A stretch of 40,582 nucleotides of DNA, taken from Brachionus plicatilis (taxonomy: Eukaryota > Rotifera > Eurotatoria > Ploima > Brachionidae). Below, in pieces: positions 1-8,309 of this stretch (within the stretch, counting starts at the first letter, position 1; each line of letters starts with the position of its first letter). The stretch spans positions 584,899 to 625,480 of the forward strand of contig QEOQ01000690.1 in NCBI GenBank assembly GCA_010279815.1. Reading direction: 5' to 3'. The notes under the pieces are model-generated. The model ran no database searches, had not been told where the DNA came from, and was given only the letters and a program-made list of their open reading frames with translations. Position numbers and translations under genes: made by a program.

Positions 1-199
1 TCAAGCGTTAATTTTATAAGATTTTATAAGATTTTATAGTTAATTTTATAAAATATTAAAAAATTTTAGATAATTTTATATCTAAAATTATCAAAATCTT
101 CGACGATAAGAAATTAAAAAAAATCAACAAATTATTTTATTAAATTAAATTTTTCTACGAAAAAGCATTTTATCTATTAAACTTTTATCTAATTTTTAG
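1..199 (+). other. 3' part of last intron of kinase copy A
   Basis: AT-rich sequence ending in a T-rich tract and AG (198-199) directly before conserved kinase coding sequence. In copies B and C the intron at this same position is only 45 and 54 nt long, so the upstream exon could end close to the window edge; a GT at 7-8 is a possible donor, but I cannot confirm it because too little coding sequence precedes it. Confidence 0.5.
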
Positions 200-391
200 C
201 ACCCATTTCTAAGCAATGTTGAAAAAGCAATCTCTGATATGGTTAGCCAATTATTCGGTATGAATAAGTTTAATAACAAAGAATCAAATACACAGTTTTC
301 AAACGTATCCGATGGTTATGAAAAATTCCATGCAATTGATATTCTGTTGAATATAAAGAAAAAAAAATTACCTCAAATACCGGAAAAATAA
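200..391 (+). CDS. SLK/STK10-like kinase copy A, last exon (partial gene)
   Basis: Final exon of a kinase gene whose body lies left of the window. It opens in phase 0 after a TTTTTAG acceptor with the residues HPFLSN, which match the end of the kinase domain in the other copies: HPFISN in B, HGFLQD in C and HPFIAS in D. The HPF motif is in the last helix (subdomain XI) of STE20-type kinases. After it come about 55 residues of polar tail ending at a TAA stop (389-391), 63 codons in all. There is no acidic linker or coiled coil, so this copy, like B, appears to end soon after the kinase domain. It shares the intron immediately before HPF with B and C, whereas D has no intron there, which groups A with the short copies. 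The assignment rests on a short motif plus the matching splice position and the tandem context. Confidence 0.7.
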   Translation, partial: HPFLSNVEKAISDMVSQLFGMNKFNNKESNTQFSNVSDGYEKFHAIDILLNIKKKKLPQIPEK

Positions 392-565
392 TCTGTCAAT
401 TTTATATTTAAAAAAGCTGTAAAGATAATGGTTTTTAAAGAGAAATATTTTAAATTAAATTGTCTCATTTTTTTCAATAATTATACAAGAACTGCAAAAT
501 ATGTCCAAAATTAACTTAATTATTATAATGCCGTTCCTGTGTTTGATTTTTTTGCACTTTATTGA

Positions 566-571
566 AATAAA
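566..571 (+). terminator. AATAAA poly(A) signal of copy A
   Basis: First canonical AATAAA after the copy A stop codon, about 175 nt downstream. In a genome this AT-rich the hexamer is common by chance, so the support is positional only. Confidence 0.35.
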
Positions 572-928
572 TATGACACTTTTTCAGATATTGCTCGTAA
601 AATTTTTTGAAAGAATTGACTTTTCGAAAAGCCAATATTAAATTAGAAAAATGAGACAAGAAAATCATAATTTAGGTTTCAAGATTATTTAGACATTGAA
701 AAAAAGTCAATAAAAAGATAAAAAATTTCGATCAGATTCGAAAAGGGTATAAATTATAAAGTTCTTAAATTAGTGTTTATCATAAAGATAATTTTTTTGG
801 CAAAAAAAATAATTGTTAAAAATATTAAAAGTTTTATTTTTTATGAATAAAATTTTAAACGTTAAATAATTTTATAATTTGACATCCTTGAAAATTATAT
901 TTACTCCATAATAATGTTTCTATTTTCA
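572..928. other. Intergenic AT-rich spacer
   Basis: No reading frame, RNA gene or repeat structure that I can support. Long A and T runs throughout. Confidence 0.6.
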
Positions 929-1775
929 ATTAATATAGGGATTATTATTTCAACACAATTAAAAAACTTTTAAACACAAATTTAAACTGATCGTCACAAA
1001 ATTTTATCTTCCCAGCACAAATTTTTAAAATTAGTGAAAAAATTTTGAACACAAACATTTTTTTTCTAAAAAATCGTTGAACACAAAAAAAAATAATTTA
1101 GTTTTAATTAAAGGAAAAAAAACTTTTTAACACAAAATTTTTTGAATAAATGCTTAAACAAGTTAAATGCTGAATTTTTTCAAATCTAAAATCACAAAGC
1201 TTATTGATAAATATAAAGTATGTTTTTAATCATTGTTTTATTCTCTCACGTACCATTTTTCAGAATTTTTAGCTCTACCTTTTTTGTTAACAAACTGATT
1301 TTTCTTTTTACAATTCTTGTAAAGCTAATAAATTAGAACAATTTTCTTTTTATTTCTTATAGTCTTAATATTTTTTTTTGGCATTTTATCCTTGATGAGG
1401 TAAATGATATTTTTTCGATTTCTAAGATTCATTCTTAGACTGAATTTGGACAAAATTTTCAAGTAGAAATTTAAAAATTTTCAAAACTAATTTTAATAAT
1501 TTTAAAAAAATTTGAAAGCATTTCTTAAGAAATTTTGAAACAATTGAAACAAAAAAAAAAATTTGTGTTGTTTTGTCTTTAATTTCTGTGATAAAAAATT
1601 TTCTTAATTATTTTTTTTTGTTTTCAACGATTTTTTAGAAAAAAAATGTTTGTGTTCAAAATTTTTTCACTATTTTTTAAAATTTGTGCTGAGAAGATTT
1701 AATTTTGTGACGATCAGTTTAAATTTGTGCTGAAAAGTTTTTTTATTGTGTTGAATAGGTAGACCCATTAATATA
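929..1775. mobile_element. 829-bp inverted-repeat transposon with 9-bp target duplication
   Basis: The element body is 938-1766. It is flanked by the exact 9-bp direct repeat ATTAATATA at 929-937 and 1767-1775. Both ends start GGG and then pair as long terminal inverted repeats: roughly 938-1140 against 1560-1766, with CAACACAAT, AAACTGATCGTCACAAAAT and GAACACAAACATTTTTTTTC present in both arms. Within each arm a CACAAA-type motif recurs about every 20-50 nt. The inner 1141-1559 has no coding capacity. A 9-bp duplication with very long inverted repeats is typical of non-autonomous Mutator-like elements; the superfamily is inferred from structure only. Confidence 0.8.
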
Positions 1776-1780
1776 TAAAA

Positions 1781-2474
1781 GGCCATGTGAAATTTTGGTA
1801 CAAAAATTACAGTACCAAAAATAAAAATTTTCTGATTTTTTTTCTAAATGTGCAAAAATGATTCTGTAAACAGTATAAATCTGTACAAACAAATTATTGT
1901 CTTTGAAAAAACTCTAAAATTTTCTGAAAAATCCACACCATGAAAAAAATATTTGATCAAAATATGCAATAAATTTCAGAGTTTTTGCAGAGCTAAGAAT
2001 TCTTTTGTACAGGCCATTGTGAAATTTCATACAAAACTTCCAGTACAAAAATTAAAAAATTTTATAATTTTTGTTCTAAATGTCAAAAACTTGCTCTGTA
2101 AATGAAACAAAGTGAAACAACTGTTGTTTCAGCTTCTGCAGAAGTCTGCAAAATCTGTGCAAATAAATTCCGCTTTATTTTTAATACTTTTAAATAGGGT
2201 GCAATTTAGCAGATTTTGCACAGATTTTGCAGACTTCTGCAGAAGCTGAAACAACAGTTGTTTCACTTTGTTTCATTTACAGAACAAGTTTTTGACATTT
2301 AGAACAAAAATTATAAAATTTTTTAATTTTTGTACTGGAGGTTTTGTATGAAATTTCACGATGCCTTTGTACAGATTTGTGCTGTTTACAGTACCATTTT
2401 TGCACAATTAGAAAAACAATTAGAAAATTTTTATTTTTGGTACTGTAATTTTTGTACCAGAATTTCACATTACC
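1781..2474. mobile_element. Older inverted-repeat element carrying a nested insertion
   Basis: The ends pair: 1781-1890 reads GGCCATGTGAAATTTTGG and onward, and 2366-2474 carries the reverse complement, with GGTACAAAAATTACAGTACC conserved in both arms. Removing the nested 353-bp element and one copy of its target duplication leaves about 332 bp. The terminus GTGAAATT resembles that of the inserted element, so the two are probably relatives. I found no convincing target duplication, which together with arm divergence suggests an older insertion. Confidence 0.65.
2004..2374. mobile_element. 353-bp inverted-repeat element, copy 1 (nested)
   Basis: Body 2013-2365, flanked by the 9-bp direct repeat TTTGTACAG at 2004-2012 and 2366-2374. 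It starts GCCATTGTGAAATTTC and ends with the complement of GGCATCGTGAAATTTC. The arms are about 150 bp each and nearly perfectly paired, leaving a central loop of roughly 60 nt. A second copy of identical length lies in opposite orientation at 20694-21046. No protein is encoded; small open frames inside are by-products of the palindrome. It is inserted in the loop of the older element at 1781-2474. Confidence 0.88.
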
Positions 2475-2480
2475 ATAAAC

Positions 2481-2817
2481 AGTGGTTCTTGCTGAAGTGA
2501 AACGGAATGGAAACGCAATCTCAAAATAAGAATTCTATTACCATTCTATTAATCAAACCATTCCGTTCCGTGTCGATAATTCCATTCTGTTCGAAACATT
2601 CCATCCGCTCCGTTCCATTCCATATATCCATTCCGTTCCGTCCATCCTTTCAGTTCCATTCGATTCAATCCATTTTGTTTCAACCAGAAATTGATGGAAT
2701 TGACAAAAAATTAATGGAATGGAACGGAATGGCTGAATGAATGAAATGGTAATGGAATAGAATGGGAATGCTTGTTCCTTTTTTAGGACCGGAATATTTC
2801 ACTTTAGCAAGAACATC
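2481..2817. repeat. ATTCC-rich inverted-repeat element
   Basis: The ends pair as GTTCTTGCT plus AAGTGAAA (2485 onward) against the complement at 2797-2814. Between them is degenerate repetition of ATTCC/GTTCC on the left half and GGAAT/GGAAC on the right half, so the two halves fold back on each other. A 77-codon open frame here is the repeat read in one frame and is not a protein gene. No target duplication could be seen. Confidence 0.6.
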
Positions 2818-2889
2818 TGTAAATTTTTTACTGATATACCAAGTAAGTGAAAAATTAAATTAATAATAGACTAAAAGCAAGTTAATACA

Positions 2890-3381
2890 GTACAAATCAG
2901 GCTTGGGCAAAAGTCAAAAAAAAAAGTCATTTAAAGTCATTCGACAAATAAATTAATAAATTTGAAAAATTTTTTTTTCAAAAAAAAAGTCAATTGACAT
3001 GACTTTAAATATTTTTTTGTTAACAAAAAAATTTTGAAAATTTATTTATTTATTTGTTTATCTGTATCGAGCTAGTGCTCCTTCAGAATAAAAGACCCCT
3101 TTCGACCTTTTTACCGCTTTCGACTAGTTCAAATCGATCCAGGAGTCTAGATGAGCAGACCGACAGCGATGAATACTTCATTCATGGTAAAAACAGATTT
3201 TATATATTTTTTTTTTTTATATTTTCATTCTGAAGGAGCACTAGCTCGATACAGATAAATAGATAAATAAATAAATTTGAAAAATTTTTTTGTTAACAAA
3301 AAAAATTTAAAGTCATGGCAATTGACTTTTTTTAAAAAAAAAACTTTGACAAGATGACTTATGCCCAAGTCTGGTACAAAT
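2890..3381. mobile_element. 476-bp hAT-like non-autonomous element
   Basis: Body 2898-3373, flanked by the 8-bp direct repeat GTACAAAT at 2890-2897 and 3374-3381. The termini are CAGGCTTGGGCAAAAGTC and the complement of CAGACTTGGGCATAAGTC. CAG-starting ends with 8-bp duplications are the hallmark of hAT elements. The arms continue as repeated AGTCAAAAA and AGTCAATTG motifs. The centre holds two opposed copies of a LINE 3' tail (see 3057-3260). There is no transposase. Confidence 0.82.
3057..3260. repeat. Two opposed LINE 3' tails inside the hAT-like element
   Basis: 3057-3090 and 3227-3260 are inverted copies of a unit containing CGAGCTAGTGCTCCTTCAGA on the left arm. The same unit, diverged, occurs at 19490-19520 at the 3' end of LINE-II. 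Each copy has ATAAATAAATA-type repeats on its outer side, as expected for the 3' tail of such a LINE. The 136 nt between them (3091-3226) are less AT-rich and unidentified. They could be two truncated LINE insertions or a small element that borrowed a LINE tail. Confidence 0.55.
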
Positions 3382-3388
3382 TAAAACT

Positions 3389-3551
3389 AACTTGTACGCC
3401 TTATGTTCTTCGACTTTTCCTCGACTCTTCCTTTCATCTAGTTTTCATTTCCTCGACCTTTTCTTTCCTTAACTTTTCTTTTCATCGACTATTCCTTTCT
3501 TCAACTCTTAGGAAAGGAAAGGAACAGTCGAGGAAAATAAATGTACAAGTT
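3389..3551. repeat. Short imperfect inverted repeat
   Basis: AACTTGTAC (3389-3397) pairs with GTACAAGTT (3543-3551), and CCTCGACTCTTCC-like sequence on the left pairs with GGAACAGTCGAGG on the right. The left half is a pyrimidine-rich run with repeated TCGACT/TTCCTT. It may be a degraded small transposon. No target duplication was identified. Confidence 0.4.
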
Positions 3552-4449
3552 TGTCTTAAATTGTACTGTACCAAAGAAACAAGTACCAATCGCTTAAATT
3601 AGAAATAAATACCAGATTTGAATTTATATAGATTTTACCATTTGCTTTCTAACCTATTTAGCACCAAAAGAAATATGGGAAATTATTACGAGATTAATTT
3701 AATTATTGTCGGTAGTCGTGGCCATACCGATGCCGGTTCCAAGTCCGGATAAAAAAATTGTAATTTCTTTTAAACAAAAATTTTAAAATCTAATCAAAAA
3801 AGTAGAACAATCGTTGAAAAAGTTCAAAAATGATGTTTAATTAATAATTTTTCTTCAAAAAATCATAAAAAAAGTAATTTTGAAAAATTTCTTGTTTTAA
3901 GGTCGTAAAAATATTAGCTTTAACTATTCATGACATCCCTCCTAAAGCTCACCTGCATCCTTGTCAGCTTCTTTATTTTGTAGATGATTTTTAAACAGTC
4001 CAAAAACTGTCCGAAAAAAAGTTTTCATATATTTTGCCGCCCCTTAAGTTCAGCAAGGATTATTTTGCGGTCATAAATATGGATAGCTTATATAAAAGAA
4101 TAAATAAATTCAGTTAAAAATAATAATTTTAAAAAGACTGACAAAACTTGATTCCAAATTTTTTGCTAATTTTCGAAACAAATTCTAATTCGAAAATAAA
4201 GTGAGGAATTGTGATCAAGAAATTAAGCAAAATAAAATTTTGTTCTCAAAAATGATTTTATAATAATTTAAAAATAAAATCAATCATAAAAAATATTTCT
4301 AATTATCATGAAAAAATCAAAAGCATATTACATATTATAAGTTAATATTTTTATTCAAATGAATTCTAATGAAGCAAATCACTTGAACCAGAATTTTAAA
4401 AACTAAAATTCAAACAAGCCGAATAATATTTTTTAATCAAAATTATAAA
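3552..4449 (+). other. Upstream region of kinase copy B
   Basis: No gene is supported here. It contains a compact GC-richer patch at 3708-3750 (listed separately) and otherwise AT-rich sequence leading to the copy B start. No clear TATA or initiator element can be singled out against this base composition. Confidence 0.5.
3708..3750 (+). ncRNA. Possible 5S rRNA-like fragment
   Basis: A 43-nt GC-richer island in an AT-rich spacer. It contains GGCCATACC, a sequence typical of the 5' part of animal 5S rRNA, followed after a shortened interval by CCGGTTCCAAGTCCGGAT, which resembles the next conserved 5S block and can form a CCGG/CCGG hairpin. The remainder of a 5S gene is not present downstream, so at best this is a truncated or 5S-derived remnant. 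The resemblance is judged by eye and is weak. Confidence 0.22.
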
Positions 4450-5553
4450 ATGGAACATATAAGGTCTAGAGTCAAAAAAATTGTGCCTGAATTGAAACTA
4501 TCTGCAAATAAATCATATAAAAATAAAAGTGATTTCAATAAATATAACAAATCTTATACCAACATTTTAAAAAACAAGCATGGTTTCAGCATGTTTAAGA
4601 TTAAGTTCATGGATCCGGAGAAATACTGGAAAAAGTCAGATATAATCGGATTTGGATCTTTTGGCAAAATATTCAAATGCACAAATGTTGAAGATGATAA
4701 GCCAGCTGCAATGAAAATACTAAACATTGACGAGGACCTGGCTCTTGATCAGCTTCTTATTGAGTTGGAAATTATGAACAAGTGCAATCACAAAAACATT
4801 GTTCAATTCTATGATGCTTTCATGCATAATGATAAAATTTATATAATTATGGAATATTGTGCTTTGGGTTCTTTGGAAACGCTAATCAATGACTTGAACA
4901 GAAATTTGACAGAAAATGAAATAAAAAGCATAGTCAAACAAATACTGGAAGGCTTATTGTATTTGCACGAGAATCTATTTGTTATCCACAGAGACATAAA
5001 AGCAGCCAATATTCTGGTCTCAAAAGATGGTACCATTAAATTGGCTGATTTTGGAGTGTCGACAAAAAATCAATATCTTGAGCAAAAAAAGTCCACATTT
5101 ACAGGCTCGCCATATTGGGTATCGCCAGAAGTAATCAACTGCTCATCTCACAAATTTACCAAATACAACTACAAAGCAGATATTTGGTCACTTGGTATTA
5201 CATGCATTGAATTGGCTGAAAAGCAGCCACCAAACACTTCACTCAAGCCCAAAGATGCCATGAAGATGATTAAAAATGAGAAATCACCTAAACTCAAAGA
5301 ACCAAATGAGTGGTCCGAGTTTTTTCAGGATTTTATAGCCCAATGTCTTGTTAAAAATCCCAAAGTGCGACCAAATGTCTCTCAGCTTTTTCTAGTAATT
5401 TATTATAAAACTATAAATTTTAATTAAGAATTTTTTTAGCATCCATTTATAAGTAATCTGGTAGTTCACGATGATGCATCGAAAAATTGCGATACAATTA
5501 CGGATAGAAATTCTTTCCTTTTTAGAAATTTTTTGGAAAGCTCGTTCAATTGA
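4450..5553 (+). CDS. SLK/STK10-like kinase copy B (two exons, 352 aa)
   Basis: A Ser/Thr protein kinase of the STE20 group, closest in motif content to SLK/STK10. Exons are 4450-5394 and 5440-5553; a 45-nt GTAATT..TTTTTTAG intron separates codon 315 from codon 316 in phase 0, joining a kinase end to HPFISN. Visible motifs: P-loop GFGSFG (67-72), ATP-binding Lys89, helix-C Glu105, HRD 180-182, DFG 200-202, and SPE 225-227 after GSPYWV. All catalytic residues are present, so the product should be active. The N-terminal ~58 residues are Lys/Asn-rich and unlike D. The protein stops 37 residues after the last intron with no coiled coil. Reading through the intron would instead end at 5427 after ten unrelated residues, an almost equally long 325-aa product lacking the final kinase helix. 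It lacks the intron that C and D share at the hinge. Start ATG 4450 is the first in frame; Met48 or Met54 are alternatives. Confidence 0.9.
5395..5439 (+). other. 45-nt intron of copy B
   Basis: GTAATT donor and TTTTTTTAG acceptor. Removal restores the conserved end of the kinase domain. Copy C has a 54-nt intron at exactly the homologous position (23062-23115), which independently supports it. Confidence 0.85.
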
Positions 5554-5691
5554 ACAGATTATGCAATTTTTGATTGGATTTTTTCATGCTTTTTTATTTA
5601 AAAACAAAATTTAAGTGACAACAAAATTAACTTTAATAATCAGTTTTAATTGATTATTTTGGGCTGACTAAAATCAATGCCCCAAATTTTG

Positions 5692-5697
5692 AATAAA
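5692..5697 (+). terminator. AATAAA poly(A) signal of copy B
   Basis: First AATAAA after the copy B stop codon (5551-5553), 138 nt downstream. Positional support only. Confidence 0.4.
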
Positions 5698-6794
5698 ATA
5701 TCCAAATCTTTTAAAACAATAACCTCAAATGTTATATAGATAACATAACACTTATACTTAAATAAATGAACACCTTTTCAATTATACATACAAATTTGTC
5801 CCTTTGATACTCTTTTTATTATGAGAAGCTCAAATATAAAAAATAACCTTGATTGATAATTTTGTCAGTTGATATTTCTGTAATGAAATATAAATCAATA
5901 CGTTTAACTGTAAAAAATACGCGTAATACAATCTATACCCATATTTTTATTAAAATTTTACATAAATATGGCTTTATCTTAAAATAGCAATAAATAAATA
6001 AGCTTGATCAATTAAGCACAATCAAAAAAGGAAAAAAAAAAGCAAACAAATAAAACAATATTTTTTTTTTGTTTATATTTTTTATTTCTTCTTTTAAATC
6101 TTTTTCATTACATCGCCAGAATTGGCGTTAATTGAATTAAATAAATAAATAAATAAAACAATATAATAGAAAAAAAATAATTAATTTGAAACTTTTTTTC
6201 TTACTTTTTTATTTTTTTAAATTTGTTCAATTAAACTTCAATTAAATTTAAATGAAAATATAATACCATCTCAAAAAAATTTTCTTATGTTTTCTTATGG
6301 CAGTTTCTTGTATCGAATTCATCTAAGTTAGAAAATAAATAAATTGGCGATGTATTGATACAAAACTTTTTTGTAAATCAAAGTGTTTCACATTTGGTTC
6401 CGAAATAGGACAAAAGTGTCGATCGTAAAAAATTAAAGATTTCTTGCCACGTTCAAATAATTTCGTAGAGGCCTGGCACAATGCATTTAGCAATATGCTT
6501 ATTAGACATATTTCTGTGTACACTTTAGTAGATATGTTCCGTAAAGAACAAAAAAATCTAAAGAAAATATAGTCAAATTAGAGACTGGATTTCGATATAA
6601 ACGTAAGCCAAAGTACATTCTTTTGGATAAAGGAATTAATGAGATAGTAAAAGCTTATTCATTGGATTCCTTTGATAAATTTTATGATAACTTATCTTCA
6701 ATATTAGACTATTAAATTTTTTTACAAAGTAGAAATTTTATATTATTTCAACTTTTTTTTTAGGTAAAAACTTTCTAATTTTACGAAAGTACGT
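5698..6794. other. Intergenic region, no supported gene
   Basis: AT-rich, with AAATA microsatellite-like tracts near 5990-6000 and 6137-6160. A 66-codon - strand frame at 6323-6523 and a 43-codon + strand run near 6585-6714 have slightly less biased composition than the surroundings, but neither matches anything I recognise. They may be remnants of a mobile element upstream of LINE-I. Confidence 0.4.
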
Positions 6795-7785
6795 GCAAGA
6801 ATAGGTTACACTTGACCTTAACTTGGAGTTATTTTCTTCGATCAAAACCCAGAAACACTAATCAAGAGCTGCCAAGACGAGTTTTGACAAAAGGTAACTA
6901 TTACAGGTTTCGATATGATCAGGTAGTTTTAAATTGAGTGATGAGGATATGCAATCTGTCGATGTCAACAGGGCCTAAAATTGTTTGTCAGTATGAACGA
7001 GTTGCAAATCTATCCATTCCTCTTGCCAAGACCAGATAAAGTAGATTATTGAAACCAAAATGGTTTAATAAAGACATTAAGAAGCTGATTATTCAAAAAT
7101 TCAGTTTCTATTGTAAGATTAGACCATCACCGGATAGTCAAGGTCTTAGAAAAAGGTACAAAAAAGTTTGTTAGCTTGTTAAAACTGAAGTGAAGTAAGC
7201 GATAGGTCGGTTTGAAGAGTCTTTTGTTAGAGAGTGTAAGCGACAACCCAAACTTGTTTATAATTACATAAACAGCCAAAAAGCTAATAAGGATACCATA
7301 AAAGGCTTAATAGATCGGAAGGGTGTTTACATAACGGATAGCTCCCAAATTGTTAATATACTCAATGAAGAGTTTAGCAGCGTATTTAATCCACGATCGT
7401 CTAGCAAGATCCCTCCGATTAAATCTGTCATAATGAATCTAGTGACTTTAGATATTTTCACTACTGACAGGGTACTTAGCTACGTCAAAAGACTCAACCC
7501 GAACAAAACTCCTGGGATGGATGGTGTCCACCATTACGTTATATCTGAATGTTCAGCTATCTTCTCAGAGCTATTGAGCCAAATTTTCATGAAATCGGTC
7601 CGAAATTTGTTGAAGGTCGTGCTTGACAATTGTAAAAAAGCAAACGTGACTCGGATATTTAAGAAAGGCAGTAGAAGTGAGCTTGGCAACTATAACCCTG
7701 TTTCCCTAACAGCAGTGCCTTGCAGAATTATGGAACGTATGATTAGAAATTCTTCAATATCTAAACTGATAGACGAAATAGAAGG
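6795..7785 (+). pseudogene. LINE-I non-LTR retrotransposon, 5' part (endonuclease end to early reverse transcriptase)
   Basis: Degenerate ORF2 of a CR1/Jockey-like LINE. Conceptual translation shows, in order, a likely end of the endonuclease domain near 6830-6900, a linker with KPKWFNKDIKKL (7050-7090) and PKLVYNYINSQKAN (about 7240-7285), a FNPRSSSK region, then reverse-transcriptase block NPNKTPGMDGV (about 7497-7530) and ANVTRIFKKGSRSELGNYNP (about 7640-7700) followed by VSLTAVPCRIMERMIR. The LVLS-like segment before 7430 carries several stops (for example around 7160-7200), so it is dead. The reading is intact only from 7433 on, where it runs without a stop into unrelated sequence at about 7785. 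The catalytic YADD/FADD block and the palm region are missing, replaced by the virus-derived insertion. The 3' part of the same LINE resumes at 9641. Confidence 0.85.
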
Positions 7786-8206
7786 CCAATCTTCAGATTC
7801 AACAGGGACTTTGTCAAAATTTCCAGAGTTTTTTTCATTTTTAATTGCACCACTTGCTCCACCATTAAAATCAATAAGAACGACAGCTACAGATAATAAC
7901 AGAAGAGCATTAGTAACTCCAGATTGTCATACAGTAATGCACATAAAAACTACTGGATATTGGATGGGTGTTGATTATCAAGGAGGAAATTTTACTGTAC
8001 AATCAACTCAAACTATAAAATCTGATCCTTATTTCAATTCTTTGTCTAATTTTAATGCTGAAGTAAGTCTTACAATGAGTACCCACTGAACAGCAAAGTG
8101 GGTAGCAACACTATTTTCATCTATAACTCATACCGATATAGACCCGAAAACCAACGATAGACTTATTAAAACAAATGGAATGCAAGAAAAAGATCACAAT
8201 TGTACA
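7786..8206 (+). pseudogene. Unidentified segment of virus-derived insertion, possibly a structural protein end
   Basis: From about 7786 the frame leaves LINE sequence and reads some 100 residues of different composition (rich in Thr, Ser, Asn and Pro, with less Lys) to a TGA at 8087-8089. The same frame then stays open for 38 more codons to a TAG near 8204, so the TGA may be a disabling mutation. It lies tail to tail with the Rep/NS-like frame on the - strand, with poly(A) signals for both strands between them. That is the layout of ambisense single-stranded DNA viruses, in which the opposite-strand frame is the capsid gene. I recognise no capsid motif, so the capsid idea is inference from position only. 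The 5' end is truncated at the LINE junction. Confidence 0.35.
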
Positions 8207-8276
8207 TAGTTAATTTATTTGTAAATAGTAAACAACAAAAAAAAATTTTAATTAAAAAATATGTTAATTTTAATAG

Positions 8277-8289
8277 TTTATTGAATAAA
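8277..8289. terminator. Back-to-back poly(A) signals for both strands
   Basis: TTTATT at 8277-8282 is AATAAA on the - strand, 28 nt past the end of the Rep/NS-like frame. AATAAA at 8284-8289 serves the + strand frame. They sit one base apart between two convergent frames. Chance occurrence is possible at this AT content, but the position is what a compact ambisense viral genome would show. Confidence 0.5.
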
Positions 8290-8309
8290 GTTTAAAGAAA
8301 ATAAAATTT

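Noticed and set aside
2277..2468. 63-codon frame on the - strand
   Set aside because: Lies entirely within the arms of the nested inverted-repeat elements; low-complexity product with no family features.
1772..2483. 9-bp target duplication for the outer element 1781-2474
   Set aside because: TATATAAAA and ATAAACAGT do not match; any agreement is explained by AT content.
2507..2740. 77-codon + frame
   Set aside because: Product is translation of ATTCC-type repeats; not a gene.
3354..3602. 82-codon + frame
   Set aside because: Overlaps the hAT-like terminus and a pyrimidine-rich inverted repeat.
4839..5036. 65-codon - frame
   Set aside because: Antisense shadow of the copy B kinase domain.
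4450..5553. Copy B as a processed retrocopy
   Set aside because: It keeps one intron at a position shared with A and C and has no poly(A) tract or target duplication, so simple retroposition does not fit.
6323..6523. 66-codon - frame with mixed composition
   Set aside because: No motif, no neighbour context and no start signal that I can defend; left as unknown.
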